The position numbers and the translations under genes were made by a program. From Sinorhizobium mexicanum (GTDB taxonomy: Bacteria > Pseudomonadota > Alphaproteobacteria > Rhizobiales > Rhizobiaceae), in assembly GCF_013488225.1 (NCBI RefSeq), contig NZ_CP041239.1, forward strand, positions 124,001-188,000: 64,000 nt of DNA. The letters run 5' to 3'. Of the stretch, positions 35,316 through 44,432 are shown one piece after another. The notes beneath the pieces were generated by a model. That model made no database searches and was not told the DNA's origin. It saw only the letters and a list, made by a program, of their open reading frames with translations. The stretch's first letter is position 1; each line of letters begins with the position of its first letter.

Positions 35316-36383
35316 ATGAATAGGCGTCAACTGCTCGCGGCAACGGCCGCAGTCATAACGATCGGCCTCACGGCCAGCGCAAGCTGGGCGGCGGATAAGA
35401 AGATCGGTGGCGAAATCAATGTGTTGAGTTGGGGTAACTACATCGACTTCGCGTTGCCAGCCTTCGAGGAGAAGTATGGCGTGAAGGTCAACATCGACTA
35501 CTACGCCGATGAAAAAGAGGCGATGAACAAGATTCGCGCTGCCGGCCTCGGCACCTACGACGTCGTGTTCCTCGGCGTCGGTTACGAGGAAGTGGCGAGG
35601 AAGCAGCAACTGATCGATGTGCTCGACGTCTCAAAGCTCGAAAATTTCAAGGACATGTATGCGCCGTTCCAGAAGCCGAAGACCGACGGCACGCACGTTC
35701 ACGTGACCTATTCGTGGGGCGCCAACGGCCTGATTGCCTATGATCCGGCCAAGACCGGCGGCCCCATCAAGTCATGGGCGGACGTCTATTCCGGGAAATT
35801 CAGAGGGCGCATCGGCAAGATCGACAAGGCGAACGAGCAGGCTTATCGGACGGTTTTTCAGGCCGGCTTCAAATACGGCGAGTTGAGCGACGAGCAATGG
35901 CAGGCAATTGCCAAGACGCTCGAGACCGACATGCCGCATGTCAGGACCGTCTATCAGCACTATGACGAAATGGCCCAGCTTCTCGCCGCCGGAGAAATCT
36001 GGATCGCCGACACGGACGATGGCGGTTTCCGACAGGCCAAAGCCAAGGGGCTCAACATCGAGCTCGTCTATCCGGAAGAGGGTTTCATCGCCTGGTATGA
36101 CGGCCCGTGCCTCGTCAGCCAGGCGCCGCATCCCGAAGCGGCCTACGCTTTCATCGACCACATGATCTCACCGGAAGTGCAGGCGCAGCTCGCCAAGGAG
36201 CTTGGCTATGCACCTGCCAATCCGAAGGCGGCCGCACTGATGGACCCGGCGCTCAAGGCGAGCCTCGGCCTCGATCAGGCGGAGGCCAATCTTTCGCGGG
36301 TTGAGTTCCAGCGCTCGCTGGGCGCTGCCTATGAGACGAAAGCAACTGACGTCTGGCAGAAGGCCAAGGCACAGGTTCAGTAA
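35316..36383 (+). CDS. ABC transporter substrate-binding protein, PotD-like
   Basis: Periplasmic binding protein of 355 aa. The leader contains a twin-arginine-like NRRQLLAATAA and ends near SASWA, so the mature protein starts about residue 27. The core has the PotD/IdiA-like pattern INVLSWGNYIDFALPAFEEK and later WIADTDDGGF and IAWYDGPCLV. Acidic residues that bind polyamines in PotD are not obviously conserved, so a polyamine ligand should not be assumed. It delivers its ligand to the two permeases upstream. A strong GGGAGGA box precedes ATG 35316. Confidence 0.92.
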   Translation: MNRRQLLAATAAVITIGLTASASWAADKKIGGEINVLSWGNYIDFALPAFEEKYGVKVNIDYYADEKEAMNKIRAAGLGTYDVVFLGVGYEEVARKQQLIDVLDVSKLENFKDMYAPFQKPKTDGTHVHVTYSWGANGLIAYDPAKTGGPIKSWADVYSGKFRGRIGKIDKANEQAYRTVFQAGFKYGELSDEQWQAIAKTLETDMPHVRTVYQHYDEMAQLLAAGEIWIADTDDGGFRQAKAKGLNIELVYPEEGFIAWYDGPCLVSQAPHPEAAYAFIDHMISPEVQAQLAKELGYAPANPKAAALMDPALKASLGLDQAEANLSRVEFQRSLGAAYETKATDVWQKAKAQVQ

Positions 36384-36439
36384 CAAGCGCGCGGTTGGAT
36401 GGATTGTCGTCCAGCCGCCACCACTCGGGTGGGAAAACA

Positions 36440-37474
36440 GTGACCCTCAAGCTTCAAGATATCGAAAAATCCTTTGGCAGCTTCCACGCCGTCAAGGGGG
36501 TAAGCTTCTCGCTGGCGCAGGGCGAGGTGCTGAGCCTGCTCGGGCCATCCGGTTGCGGCAAGACGACGACCTTGCGGATGATTGCCGGCTTCGAGCAGCC
36601 GACGGCGGGCACGATCCTGCTTGCCGGGCGCGACATCACGCACACGGCGGCAAGGCATCGCAATATCGGCATGGTCTTCCAATCCTATGCCCTGTTCCCG
36701 CATATGAGCGTCGCCGACAACGTTGCCTTTGGTCTGCGCATGCGCGGTATGGCGCGTGCCGAGCGTGACGATCGCGTCAGGACGGCGCTCGAAATCGTGC
36801 GGATGAGCAAGTTCGCCGAGCGTTCGCCGAAGCAGCTCTCGGGCGGTCAGCAGCAGCGCGTAGCTTTGGCGCGGGCGCTGGCCATCCGACCGGACATCCT
36901 GCTTCTGGACGAGCCGCTTTCGGCGCTCGATCTGAAGCTGCGTGAAGAGATGCGCGACGAGATCAATCGCATCGTCCGCGAACTGAAGATCACCACCGTA
37001 TTCGTCACCCATGACCAGAGCGAAGCGCTCGTCCTTTCGGATTATGTCGCAGTGATGAACGGCGGGATCGTCGAACAGCTCGATACGCCGACGCGCCTCT
37101 ATCGCAATCCGGAGACGGCGTTCGTCGCCGATTTCATCGGCGGCGCCAATGTCATCAAGGGGGCCGTGGCAGCCGACAAGTTCAACGCTGGAGGCGACAT
37201 CGTCATTCCGCTGCCCTGCAGCGCCGATGCGGCCGCCAAGGCCATCGCCATCCGGCCCGAGGATATCCGCCTGTCGACGCCGTCGGCCGCAGCCGGGCTC
37301 TCCGGTGTCGTCGAGCTCAGTCGCTTCCTCGGTGGCACGACCGAATATGTCGTAAGGGTTTCCCCGGCGGTTGCGCTCACGGTTCGCAACGAAAGCTATC
37401 AACCATTCAAGAATGGCGACCGGGTCGGTCTTCAGGTCCAGCCTGAGCGGATCGTCTGCCTGCGCACGAACTGA
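36440..37474 (+). CDS. ABC transporter ATP-binding protein, PotA type
   Basis: ATPase of 344 aa with Walker A GPSGCGKTTT (35-44), signature LSGGQQQR (133-140), Walker B LLLDEP (154-159) and a C-terminal TOBE domain (about 260-344). It energises the Pot-type importer. GTG 36440 is preferred as start because VTLKLQDIEKSF aligns with the family N-terminus and GGTGGGA precedes it; the frame is open a little further upstream. The gap after the binding-protein gene is 56 bp, the largest inside the run, but shows no terminator. Confidence 0.94.
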   Translation: MTLKLQDIEKSFGSFHAVKGVSFSLAQGEVLSLLGPSGCGKTTTLRMIAGFEQPTAGTILLAGRDITHTAARHRNIGMVFQSYALFPHMSVADNVAFGLRMRGMARAERDDRVRTALEIVRMSKFAERSPKQLSGGQQQRVALARALAIRPDILLLDEPLSALDLKLREEMRDEINRIVRELKITTVFVTHDQSEALVLSDYVAVMNGGIVEQLDTPTRLYRNPETAFVADFIGGANVIKGAVAADKFNAGGDIVIPLPCSADAAAKAIAIRPEDIRLSTPSAAAGLSGVVELSRFLGGTTEYVVRVSPAVALTVRNESYQPFKNGDRVGLQVQPERIVCLRTN

Positions 37475-37484
37475 GTGATCAAAC

Positions 37485-38657
37485 ATGAAAATCACCGGGC
37501 TTGAGACCTTCTGTCTCGCTTACGAGATGCCTTATCCGCTCACCTATCCCCGTGGCGAATACCAGTCGCGCGAGGCGGTGCTGATCAAGGTGCATACCGA
37601 CGACCCTGATATCTTCGGCTGGGGCGAAGCGGCAATGTGGGGCGGCCCTTGGGCCACCACGACGACGGTGCTTGAACAGCAAATCCAGCCGCTGATCGTC
37701 GGTCACGATCCCCGCCGCCCGGAATATCTCTGGGAAAAGATCTATCAGGAGACCTACTACCACGGGCGGAAAGGCATTCTTCTCTCGTGCCTTTCGGCTG
37801 TCGACATTGCGCTCTGGGACATTCTGGGCAAGACGACGGGCCAGCCGGTTTGGCGGCTGCTCGGCGGTTTTGCGCGCCCCCTCCGCGCCTATGCCTCCTC
37901 CGGCTATTATCGGCGCGGTTATTCGGTCAGCGACCTTGCAGACGATGTCGCCAAGGCGCGAACGGCCGGCTATCGCGGCTACAAGATGAAGGTCGGGAAC
38001 ATCGCTGCAGCCGTGCATGCCGGCGTTCTCGAGGCGACGCCGCTCCGCGTTTCCATGGAGGGCGATCTGGCGCGCGTACGTGCGGCAAGGGAAGCGCTTG
38101 GCGGCGAGCTCGACCTGATGTGCGACGCGACGACATCGCTCGATGCCCGTACCGCCATGGCCTATGCCGACGAATTCGAGCGGATCGGTGTCCGCTGGTT
38201 CGAGGAGCCGACGCAGCCCGAGAATGTTGCTGGCTGCGCCGAGCTGGCGCGTCGCACGCGCATTCCGATCGCCGGCTTCGAGACGGAGACCAACAAGTTC
38301 AACTTTGCCGGAATGATGGACGCCGGCGCCATTCAGATGGTGCAGCCGGACGTCATCCAGGTTGGCGGCATTACCGAGGCACGCAAGATCGCCGCCTATG
38401 CGCAGATGCGTCACCTCGGCTTCTCCAGCAAGAACTACAGCACAGCCGTCAGCCTGGCGGCGTGTCTGAACCTCCTCTATGCGCTGCCGAACGCGGACTA
38501 CTTCGAATGCGACATGGATCCATCACCGTGGCGGGACGAGTTCCTGCGCTCGCCGCTGTTCACTTTTGACGGAGGCATGGTCGAACCCTTTGATCGATCC
38601 GGCCTCGGCCTTGACATCGATGAAGCCGCACTGTCGGCATGGCGGGTATCCCAATGA
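37485..38657 (+). CDS. Enolase-superfamily sugar-acid dehydratase/racemase-like protein (first)
   Basis: Mandelate racemase/muconate lactonizing enzyme-family protein of 390 aa. The capping domain (1-130) is followed by a barrel with the catalytic KMK motif (Lys167, Lys169) and metal ligands Asp214, Glu240 and Glu266. Asp289 of the usual Asp-His dyad is kept, but the position 27 residues later, His in mandelate racemase, is Lys316 (SSKNYST). That is unusual, and could mean altered chemistry. Likely roles are dehydration or epimerisation of a sugar acid. ATG 37485 lies 10 bp after the ATPase gene; the stop overlaps the SDR start (ATGA). Confidence 0.9.
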   Translation: MKITGLETFCLAYEMPYPLTYPRGEYQSREAVLIKVHTDDPDIFGWGEAAMWGGPWATTTTVLEQQIQPLIVGHDPRRPEYLWEKIYQETYYHGRKGILLSCLSAVDIALWDILGKTTGQPVWRLLGGFARPLRAYASSGYYRRGYSVSDLADDVAKARTAGYRGYKMKVGNIAAAVHAGVLEATPLRVSMEGDLARVRAAREALGGELDLMCDATTSLDARTAMAYADEFERIGVRWFEEPTQPENVAGCAELARRTRIPIAGFETETNKFNFAGMMDAGAIQMVQPDVIQVGGITEARKIAAYAQMRHLGFSSKNYSTAVSLAACLNLLYALPNADYFECDMDPSPWRDEFLRSPLFTFDGGMVEPFDRSGLGLDIDEAALSAWRVSQ

Positions 38658-39442
38658 CAGCAAATACATTCGACGCGGCGCTTTTTCGCGGCAAGGTGGC
38701 GCTGGTGACCGGAGCGGCGAGCGGTATCGGCGCGGCGATTGCCAAAGCCTTCGCCGACCTCGGCTCCCATGTCGTCATGCAGGATATCGACACGGGCCGG
38801 CTTTATGGACGTGCGGTCGAACTCTCGCGCGATGAGCAAAGAATAACAGCCATCAGCGGCGACCTGTCCGTCCCTGGCACGGCGGAGACGGTATTCGACA
38901 AGGCACTCGCCGCTCAGGGCCGGGTCGATTTCCTGATCAACAATGCAGGCCGCTCCTGGGGCGTGGCGACAGATGAGATCACGGCCGAGCGCACCAGTGA
39001 GCTGATGGAACTGAACTTCAACAGCGTGCTCTGGCTGTCGAAACGCTTTATCGTTCACGCCCGCGAGCGCGGCGAGGGCGGGTCAATCATCCAGGTGTCA
39101 TCTACGGCTGGCATCACCGGATTCCAGCGCCGGGCCGTCTATTGCGCCACGAAATTCGGCGTTATCGGACTGACGAAGGTGCTTGCGCTCGACCATGCGC
39201 GCGAGAATATCCGCGTGAACGCCATCCTGCCGCATGTCGTCGAGACCGACATGTTCCGGACAGTTGCTACTCCACAGGACGCGGCGACATGGCGGGCCGG
39301 AATCCCGATGGGACGTTTCGCGCAGGTGGAAGACGTTGCCAATCTCGCGATATTCCTTTGTTCACCGGCGGCGAGTTATCTGACGGGCGGGCTTTACCCG
39401 GTCGATGGTGGCGCCATGGCTGGATCTTTTGGAGGCGAATAA
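38654..39442 (+). CDS. Short-chain dehydrogenase/reductase
   Basis: Classical SDR of 262 aa. The cofactor motif TGAASGIG (21-28), the NNAG motif and the catalytic Ser (SIIQVSS) and Tyr-x-x-x-Lys (YCATK) are all present. An aspartate after the second strand (VVMQDID) suggests NAD rather than NADP. It may oxidise a hydroxyl group of the imported compound or reduce an intermediate. ATG 38654 overlaps the stop of the preceding enolase-family gene by 4 bp, and its own stop overlaps the aldolase start (TAATG), so these genes are translationally coupled. Confidence 0.93.
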   Translation: MTANTFDAALFRGKVALVTGAASGIGAAIAKAFADLGSHVVMQDIDTGRLYGRAVELSRDEQRITAISGDLSVPGTAETVFDKALAAQGRVDFLINNAGRSWGVATDEITAERTSELMELNFNSVLWLSKRFIVHARERGEGGSIIQVSSTAGITGFQRRAVYCATKFGVIGLTKVLALDHARENIRVNAILPHVVETDMFRTVATPQDAATWRAGIPMGRFAQVEDVANLAIFLCSPAASYLTGGLYPVDGGAMAGSFGGE

Positions 39443-40194
39443 TGACCGTAATACGCATGGCTAGCCGGCACACCGAACTCGCCTTCTGGCTGATGACGCC
39501 GAACGAGAATGCTTGCGAGATCGCGTCGATCCTCGGCTACGGCACCGTGATCATCGACATGGAGCACGGAACCTTCGAGCCCTCGACTGCGGCGCGCAGT
39601 ATCACGATCGCCAAGGCCTTCGGAATGACGGTCTATACACGTGTCGCCAGCGCCGAGCGCGTCCCCATCCAGCACGCGCTCGACTTCGGCAGTGACGGCG
39701 TGATCCTGCCGCAGATCGAAGGAGTCGAGCATGCGCGTGCAGCCACGGCTTTCGCCAAGTTCCCGCCGCTCGGTGTCCGTGGCTTCGGCGGTGGCAAGAC
39801 GGTCAACTACGCGCCGGCACCCCGTCACTTCGTCGAGGCGGAAAACCGGCGAACGAAATGCTGGGTCATGATCGAAAACGCACAGGCGCTGGAAGAGGTC
39901 GAGAAGATCGCCGCGCTGGAGGCGGTCGATGGTCTTTTCATCGGCCCGAACGATCTTTCGCTGGCGCGCGGTCGTGGCGAATATCTCGCCGACGGTAGCG
40001 ACCACGACGACATCAGGCGGATCGCGGGTGCCGCCCAGACCCATGACAAGCCTTGGGCGATGCCGGTGTTGAGCAAGCTGGACCGCGATCTGGCGCGTAG
40101 TCTCAATATCGCTTTCATGGCGACCACCGACGACCTGACGGCGCTGCGCGATGGCCTCGCCGTCGGCCTGCAGATGGTGGAGGAACCGCATTGA
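39442..40194 (+). CDS. HpcH/HpaI-family aldolase (second)
   Basis: Class II pyruvate-type aldolase of 250 aa. His42 (DMEHG), Arg67 (YTRVAS), Glu in VMIENAQAL and Asp in GLFIGPNDLS match the catalytic base, substrate-binding arginine and metal ligands of HpaI. It should split a 2-keto-3-deoxy acid made by one of the dehydratase-like enzymes into pyruvate and an aldehyde. ATG 39442 overlaps the SDR stop, with GGAGGCGA ahead of it, and its stop overlaps the next gene's TTG start. It is a divergent paralogue of the aldolase at 31921-32649, perhaps with different chain length or stereo preference. Confidence 0.93.
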   Translation: MTVIRMASRHTELAFWLMTPNENACEIASILGYGTVIIDMEHGTFEPSTAARSITIAKAFGMTVYTRVASAERVPIQHALDFGSDGVILPQIEGVEHARAATAFAKFPPLGVRGFGGGKTVNYAPAPRHFVEAENRRTKCWVMIENAQALEEVEKIAALEAVDGLFIGPNDLSLARGRGEYLADGSDHDDIRRIAGAAQTHDKPWAMPVLSKLDRDLARSLNIAFMATTDDLTALRDGLAVGLQMVEEPH

Positions 40195-41627
40195 CGATCG
40201 AGAAAACTGTTCTGATCAACGGCGTCTGGGAAGCCGGCGAGGTCACCGGGCTGCCCGTAGTCGATCCGTCGACCGGGAGGGAAATCTGCAGCGTTCCGAG
40301 CGCCAGCGAGGACCAGGTGCGCCGGGCGGTCGAAGCCGCGGCCGCAGCGCAGCCGGCCTGGGCGGCGCTCGAGCCTTGGCGGAGGGCCGACTCATTGCGC
40401 GCGATGGCCGCTTGCCTGTTGAAAAATCGGCAGGAGCTTGCCGAACTCATCAGCGCCGAGGTCGGCAAGCCGCTGCGCAAGTCGGGCGAGGATGTCGACA
40501 ACGCTGCGATCTATCTCGGCTACATGGCTGAGTGGGACCGCCGGATCGAGGGCGAGATAGTTCCGTCGGACAATCGCGACGAGACGATCCTGCTCACTCG
40601 TGTGCCGGTCGGCGTCATCGCGGCAATCACCGCCTGGAACTATCCGTTGGATCTTTTCATCCGCAAGGCCGCACCCGCCCTCGTTACCGGAAACACAATG
40701 GTCGTCAAACCGACCGAGGTTACCCCGCTCGCCACAATCCGGGCGATCGAGCTCATTTCCGATGAAGAATGCCTTCCAGATGGCGTGCTGAACCTCGTCA
40801 CCGGCGGCGGCGCCGTTGGCGCTCAGCTTTGCTCGCATCCACTTGTCAACATGATTACGATGACGGGCCATCGCGATACCGGCAAGAAGATCATGGTCAC
40901 GGCCGCGCAGACACTTGCGCGCGTCTCGCTGGAGCTCGGAGGCAGCGCTCCAGCGATCGTGTGGAAGGATGCCGATCTGGACCTCGCCGCCGACGCGATT
41001 GCCTTCGCAAGCTTCGAGAACACCGGCCAGGTCTGCACCTCGTCGGAGCGGATCCTTGTGCACCGGGATGTCCATGACGAATTCGTCGAGCGGCTCGTCG
41101 AACGTGCCAATCGCCTGAAGGTCGGCAGTCCGCGCGAGGACGTCGATCTTGGCCCGCTTGTGAGCCGTGGCCAGTTTCGGAAGGTGTCCGAGGCGATCTC
41201 ACGCGCACGGACCGAGGGCGCGACGCTCAGGTGCGGCGGCCACGGTCTCCCCGCACTGCCTCGGGAAGGCTATTGGGTACGGCCAACTGTGTTCACCGAT
41301 GTCACGCCGGAGATGTCGATCTTCAAGGAAGAGACCTTCGGGCCGATCGCCCCGGTCATCCGCATCGAGAGCTTCGAGGAGGCGATCCGCCTCGCCAATG
41401 CGACCCGCTACGGTCTCTCCGCTTTTCTGTTCAGCAACGATTACCGGTTGATCATGCGCGCGCAGAACGAGCTTCGCTTCGGAGAGATATATATCAACCG
41501 CACGATGGGCGAGGCGCTTCAGGGTTTTCACAACGGCCACCAGGAATCCGGGATTGGCGGTGAGGACGGCAAGCACGGGGTGCTGAAATACACCCAGATC
41601 CGCACGATCTATCATCGCTACGGCTAG
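40191..41627 (+). CDS. Aldehyde dehydrogenase family protein
   Basis: NAD(P)-dependent aldehyde dehydrogenase of 478 aa. Catalytic Glu248 (LELGGSAP) and Cys282 (ENTGQVCTSSER) are in place, and the fold is complete. The C-terminal ESGIGGEDGKHGVLKYTQIR resembles lactaldehyde/glycolaldehyde dehydrogenases, which would suit oxidation of the aldehyde released by the aldolase. It starts with TTG 40191, with GGTGGAGG upstream, and overlaps the aldolase stop (TTGA). The GMC oxidoreductase gene starts 7 bp after its stop. Confidence 0.93.
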   Translation: MTIEKTVLINGVWEAGEVTGLPVVDPSTGREICSVPSASEDQVRRAVEAAAAAQPAWAALEPWRRADSLRAMAACLLKNRQELAELISAEVGKPLRKSGEDVDNAAIYLGYMAEWDRRIEGEIVPSDNRDETILLTRVPVGVIAAITAWNYPLDLFIRKAAPALVTGNTMVVKPTEVTPLATIRAIELISDEECLPDGVLNLVTGGGAVGAQLCSHPLVNMITMTGHRDTGKKIMVTAAQTLARVSLELGGSAPAIVWKDADLDLAADAIAFASFENTGQVCTSSERILVHRDVHDEFVERLVERANRLKVGSPREDVDLGPLVSRGQFRKVSEAISRARTEGATLRCGGHGLPALPREGYWVRPTVFTDVTPEMSIFKEETFGPIAPVIRIESFEEAIRLANATRYGLSAFLFSNDYRLIMRAQNELRFGEIYINRTMGEALQGFHNGHQESGIGGEDGKHGVLKYTQIRTIYHRYG

Positions 41628-41634
41628 AGCGATC

Positions 41635-43239
41635 ATGGAAGAGTTCGATTTCATCATCGTCGGCGCCGGCTCGGCGGGCTGCGTTCTGGCCAATCGCCTG
41701 AGCGCCGACGGACGCAGCACCGTGCTGCTCGTCGAAGCGGGCGGCAGCGATGGCTCGCCGATCATCAAGATGCCGGCGGCGACCGATCTCTACGGGATCG
41801 GCAATCCGAAATACGACTGGAACTATCTGACCGAACCGGACCCGACCCGCCACGGCCGGCAGGATGTCTGGCCGCGCGGGAAAGTCATCGGCGGCAGCAG
41901 TTCGCTTTGCGGGCTTGTCTACATGCGCGGCCAGGCCAGCGACTATGACAGTTGGGCGGCTCTCGGCAATCCGGGTTGGTCCTATGCCGACGTGCTGCCT
42001 TACTTCAAGCGCAGCGAGACGAACGAGAACGGAATGGATGACTATCGCGGCGGCGATGGGCCGCTGCGCACGTCCAACCTGCGCAGCCGCCATCCGCTGG
42101 CAGAAAGATTCGTCGAGGCTGCGATCGCTACTGGCCTCCCGGCCAATGCCGATTTCAACGGTCGCTCGCAAGAGGGCGCCGGATTCGTTCAGGCGAACCA
42201 GTTCTTCGGCCGCCGTCACAGTTCGGCCGATGCCTATCTCAAACCCGCGCGCAGCCGCAGGAATCTTGAGGTCCGCGCGAAGGCGCAGGTCGCGCGCATC
42301 GTCATCGAAGATCATGTCGCGGTGGGTATCGAATATTATCGGCGCGACAACACCCGGGACGTCGTGCGGGCGAGGCGCGAGGTCATCCTGTCGGCCGGCA
42401 CTATCGCCTCACCGCAACTTTTGATGCTTTCGGGCGTGGGAGACGCTGCGTCACTTGCGAGCTTCGGCATCGATGCATGTCACCACCTGCCGGGAGTCGG
42501 GAGGAATCTCAGGGACCATGTCGGCGTCTACCTGACCTACCGGGTCGACCAGCCGACCTATAATTCGGAGGCCGGCCTCTTCAAGTCCGCGCTCCATGGC
42601 GCGAACTGGCTGTTGCGCGGCCGCGGGCCCGGCACGGCGCCCGGCGCCCAGGCCATGGTCTTCATGCGCTCCGACCCTACACGGCCGGATCCGGATTTGC
42701 AGCTTCATTTCACGCCGGTCGGCTACAAGCTGACGCCCGACGAACTGATCGTCCTCAAGGATCCGGTCGTAACAGCCATTCCTAATGTCAGCCGCCCCGA
42801 AAGCAGCGGCCATCTCAGCTTGCGCAGCGGCGATTTCCGAGACCCGCCGCGGATTTTCCCGCGTCTTCTCGATGCCGAAAGCGATGTCAGGGCGCTGGTT
42901 GCCGGCTGCCGTCATATCCGCGGGATTTTTGCGGCACCACCGCTCGCCCGGCATGTGATCGAGGAAATGGCCCCCGGCAAGCCGGATATGACAGATGCGG
43001 ACTGGGAGGAGTTCCTGCGGCGCGAGAGCGTGACGGTGTTCCACCCTATCGGAACCTGCAAGATGGGGCTGGATCCAATGGCGGTAGTCGATAATACCTT
43101 GCATGTCCACGGCATTCGCAAACTTCGTGTCGTGGACGCATCGATCATGCCGCATCTCGTCAGCGGCAACACCAATGCACCGACCATCATGATCGGCGAA
43201 CGCGGCGCGGATCTGATCCTCTCGGGGCAGGGGAGGTGA
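41635..43239 (+). CDS. GMC-family FAD-dependent alcohol oxidoreductase
   Basis: Glucose-methanol-choline oxidoreductase of 534 aa. The FAD loop GAGSAGCVLANRL (10-22), the signature PRGKVIGGSSSLCGLVYMRG (around residue 80-100) and the C-terminal active-site region HPIGTCKMG with SGNTNAPTIMIGERGA are present. No signal peptide is seen, so it is cytoplasmic. It resembles choline-dehydrogenase-like enzymes but need not oxidise choline; here it probably oxidises an alcohol group of the imported substrate or an intermediate. ATG 41635 is 7 bp after the aldehyde dehydrogenase gene. Confidence 0.93.
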   Translation: MEEFDFIIVGAGSAGCVLANRLSADGRSTVLLVEAGGSDGSPIIKMPAATDLYGIGNPKYDWNYLTEPDPTRHGRQDVWPRGKVIGGSSSLCGLVYMRGQASDYDSWAALGNPGWSYADVLPYFKRSETNENGMDDYRGGDGPLRTSNLRSRHPLAERFVEAAIATGLPANADFNGRSQEGAGFVQANQFFGRRHSSADAYLKPARSRRNLEVRAKAQVARIVIEDHVAVGIEYYRRDNTRDVVRARREVILSAGTIASPQLLMLSGVGDAASLASFGIDACHHLPGVGRNLRDHVGVYLTYRVDQPTYNSEAGLFKSALHGANWLLRGRGPGTAPGAQAMVFMRSDPTRPDPDLQLHFTPVGYKLTPDELIVLKDPVVTAIPNVSRPESSGHLSLRSGDFRDPPRIFPRLLDAESDVRALVAGCRHIRGIFAAPPLARHVIEEMAPGKPDMTDADWEEFLRRESVTVFHPIGTCKMGLDPMAVVDNTLHVHGIRKLRVVDASIMPHLVSGNTNAPTIMIGERGADLILSGQGR

Positions 43240-43241
43240 CC

Positions 43242-44420
43242 GTGACTCGTATCGACGCGGTCGATCTTTTCCTGCTGCAGGTTCCCGACTTCAACACAGC
43301 GCGCGATCCAGTGAAGGACACGCTGTTGGTTCGGGTGCGCGCGGGACAACACGAGGGCTGGGGCGAGTGCGAGGCCGCCCCTTTCGTGTCGCTCGCGGCC
43401 TTCCTCACACCGGAGTCGCACGACACCTGCCGGCCAGTCGGCGCTTCCGTACTCGGAATGAGACTCGACGATCCGATGAATATCGCCGAGATCAGCCGGC
43501 GCGTCGCGACGAACAGCATGAACGTGCTTCAGGCGCCGCATGTCTATTCGGGCGTAGAAATGGCGCTTTGGGACGCGCTCGGAAAAAGGCTGGGGGAACC
43601 GGTCTACCGACTGCTGGGTTATGAGAAGGCGTTTCCAAAGCAGCCCTATGTCGTCGCGCCATTTGCGCCGACCCCAGAGGAGACGTACCTCAGAACGCGG
43701 GACGTTGTTCGGGCCGGCTATCGTGCCGTCAAGACCGGTTGGAGTGGGTTCGGCAATGGAGAGTTCACCGCCGATCGGGACCAGCTTGCGGCCGCTCGCG
43801 ACGGGTTGGGGCCGGAAGGCCGGCTCTTCCTTGATGCAGCGCGCGTCTGGGGAAACAATGTCGCGGCCGCCAAATCGTATTCGCACCTGCTTGATCAATT
43901 CGGCGTCGAATGGGTGGAGGAACCCTTCGATGCAACAGCTCTCGGCGCCTATGCGGAATTCAGCCACTACCACGGCCGCAAGCGGCTGGCCGCCGGCGAG
44001 AACGTCAACTCCGTTTTCCAGGCCCGCCAGTTGCTCGACGTTGGAGACATCGGAATAATCCAGATCGACTGCGGCCGGATCGGCGGCATCGCTGCGGGCA
44101 AAGAGGTCGCCCTATACGCGGAGAGGAGAGGGGCTTCCTTCGTCAACCATACATACACCTCCCACCTCGCTCTCAGTGCTTCACTGCACTCCTACGCCGG
44201 TCTGGAGCGACAGGGACTCTGCGAATACCCGATCGATCACACGGCGCTCTCATGGGCTATCTGCGACGATCATCTCCTGATGAGAGGCGATGGGACGATC
44301 AGGGTTCCGGAAAAGCCTGGACTTGGAATCGCTATCGACGGGAAGTCCTTGCAAAATTACCTCGTCGACCTGGAGATCAAGTTCGGCAGTGCGGTGCTCT
44401 ATCGTACGCCATTTCTTTAG
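43242..44420 (+). CDS. Enolase-superfamily dehydratase-like protein (second)
   Basis: Mandelate racemase/muconate lactonizing enzyme-family protein of 392 aa, distinct from the one at 37485. Metal ligands Asp198, Glu226 or Glu227, and Glu253 are present, as is the complete Asp276-His303 dyad (27 residues apart, VNHTYTSH). The KxK lysine pair is reduced to Lys164 (VKTGW). GTG 43242 is preferred since GGGAGGT lies 5 bases upstream; GTG 43236 would overlap that site. It is the last gene of the catabolic run, directly after the GMC oxidoreductase. Dehydration of an aldonate-like acid to a 2-keto-3-deoxy acid is the likely role. Confidence 0.9.
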   Translation: MTRIDAVDLFLLQVPDFNTARDPVKDTLLVRVRAGQHEGWGECEAAPFVSLAAFLTPESHDTCRPVGASVLGMRLDDPMNIAEISRRVATNSMNVLQAPHVYSGVEMALWDALGKRLGEPVYRLLGYEKAFPKQPYVVAPFAPTPEETYLRTRDVVRAGYRAVKTGWSGFGNGEFTADRDQLAAARDGLGPEGRLFLDAARVWGNNVAAAKSYSHLLDQFGVEWVEEPFDATALGAYAEFSHYHGRKRLAAGENVNSVFQARQLLDVGDIGIIQIDCGRIGGIAAGKEVALYAERRGASFVNHTYTSHLALSASLHSYAGLERQGLCEYPIDHTALSWAICDDHLLMRGDGTIRVPEKPGLGIAIDGKSLQNYLVDLEIKFGSAVLYRTPFL

Positions 44421-44432
44421 TGAGCGGCCGTC

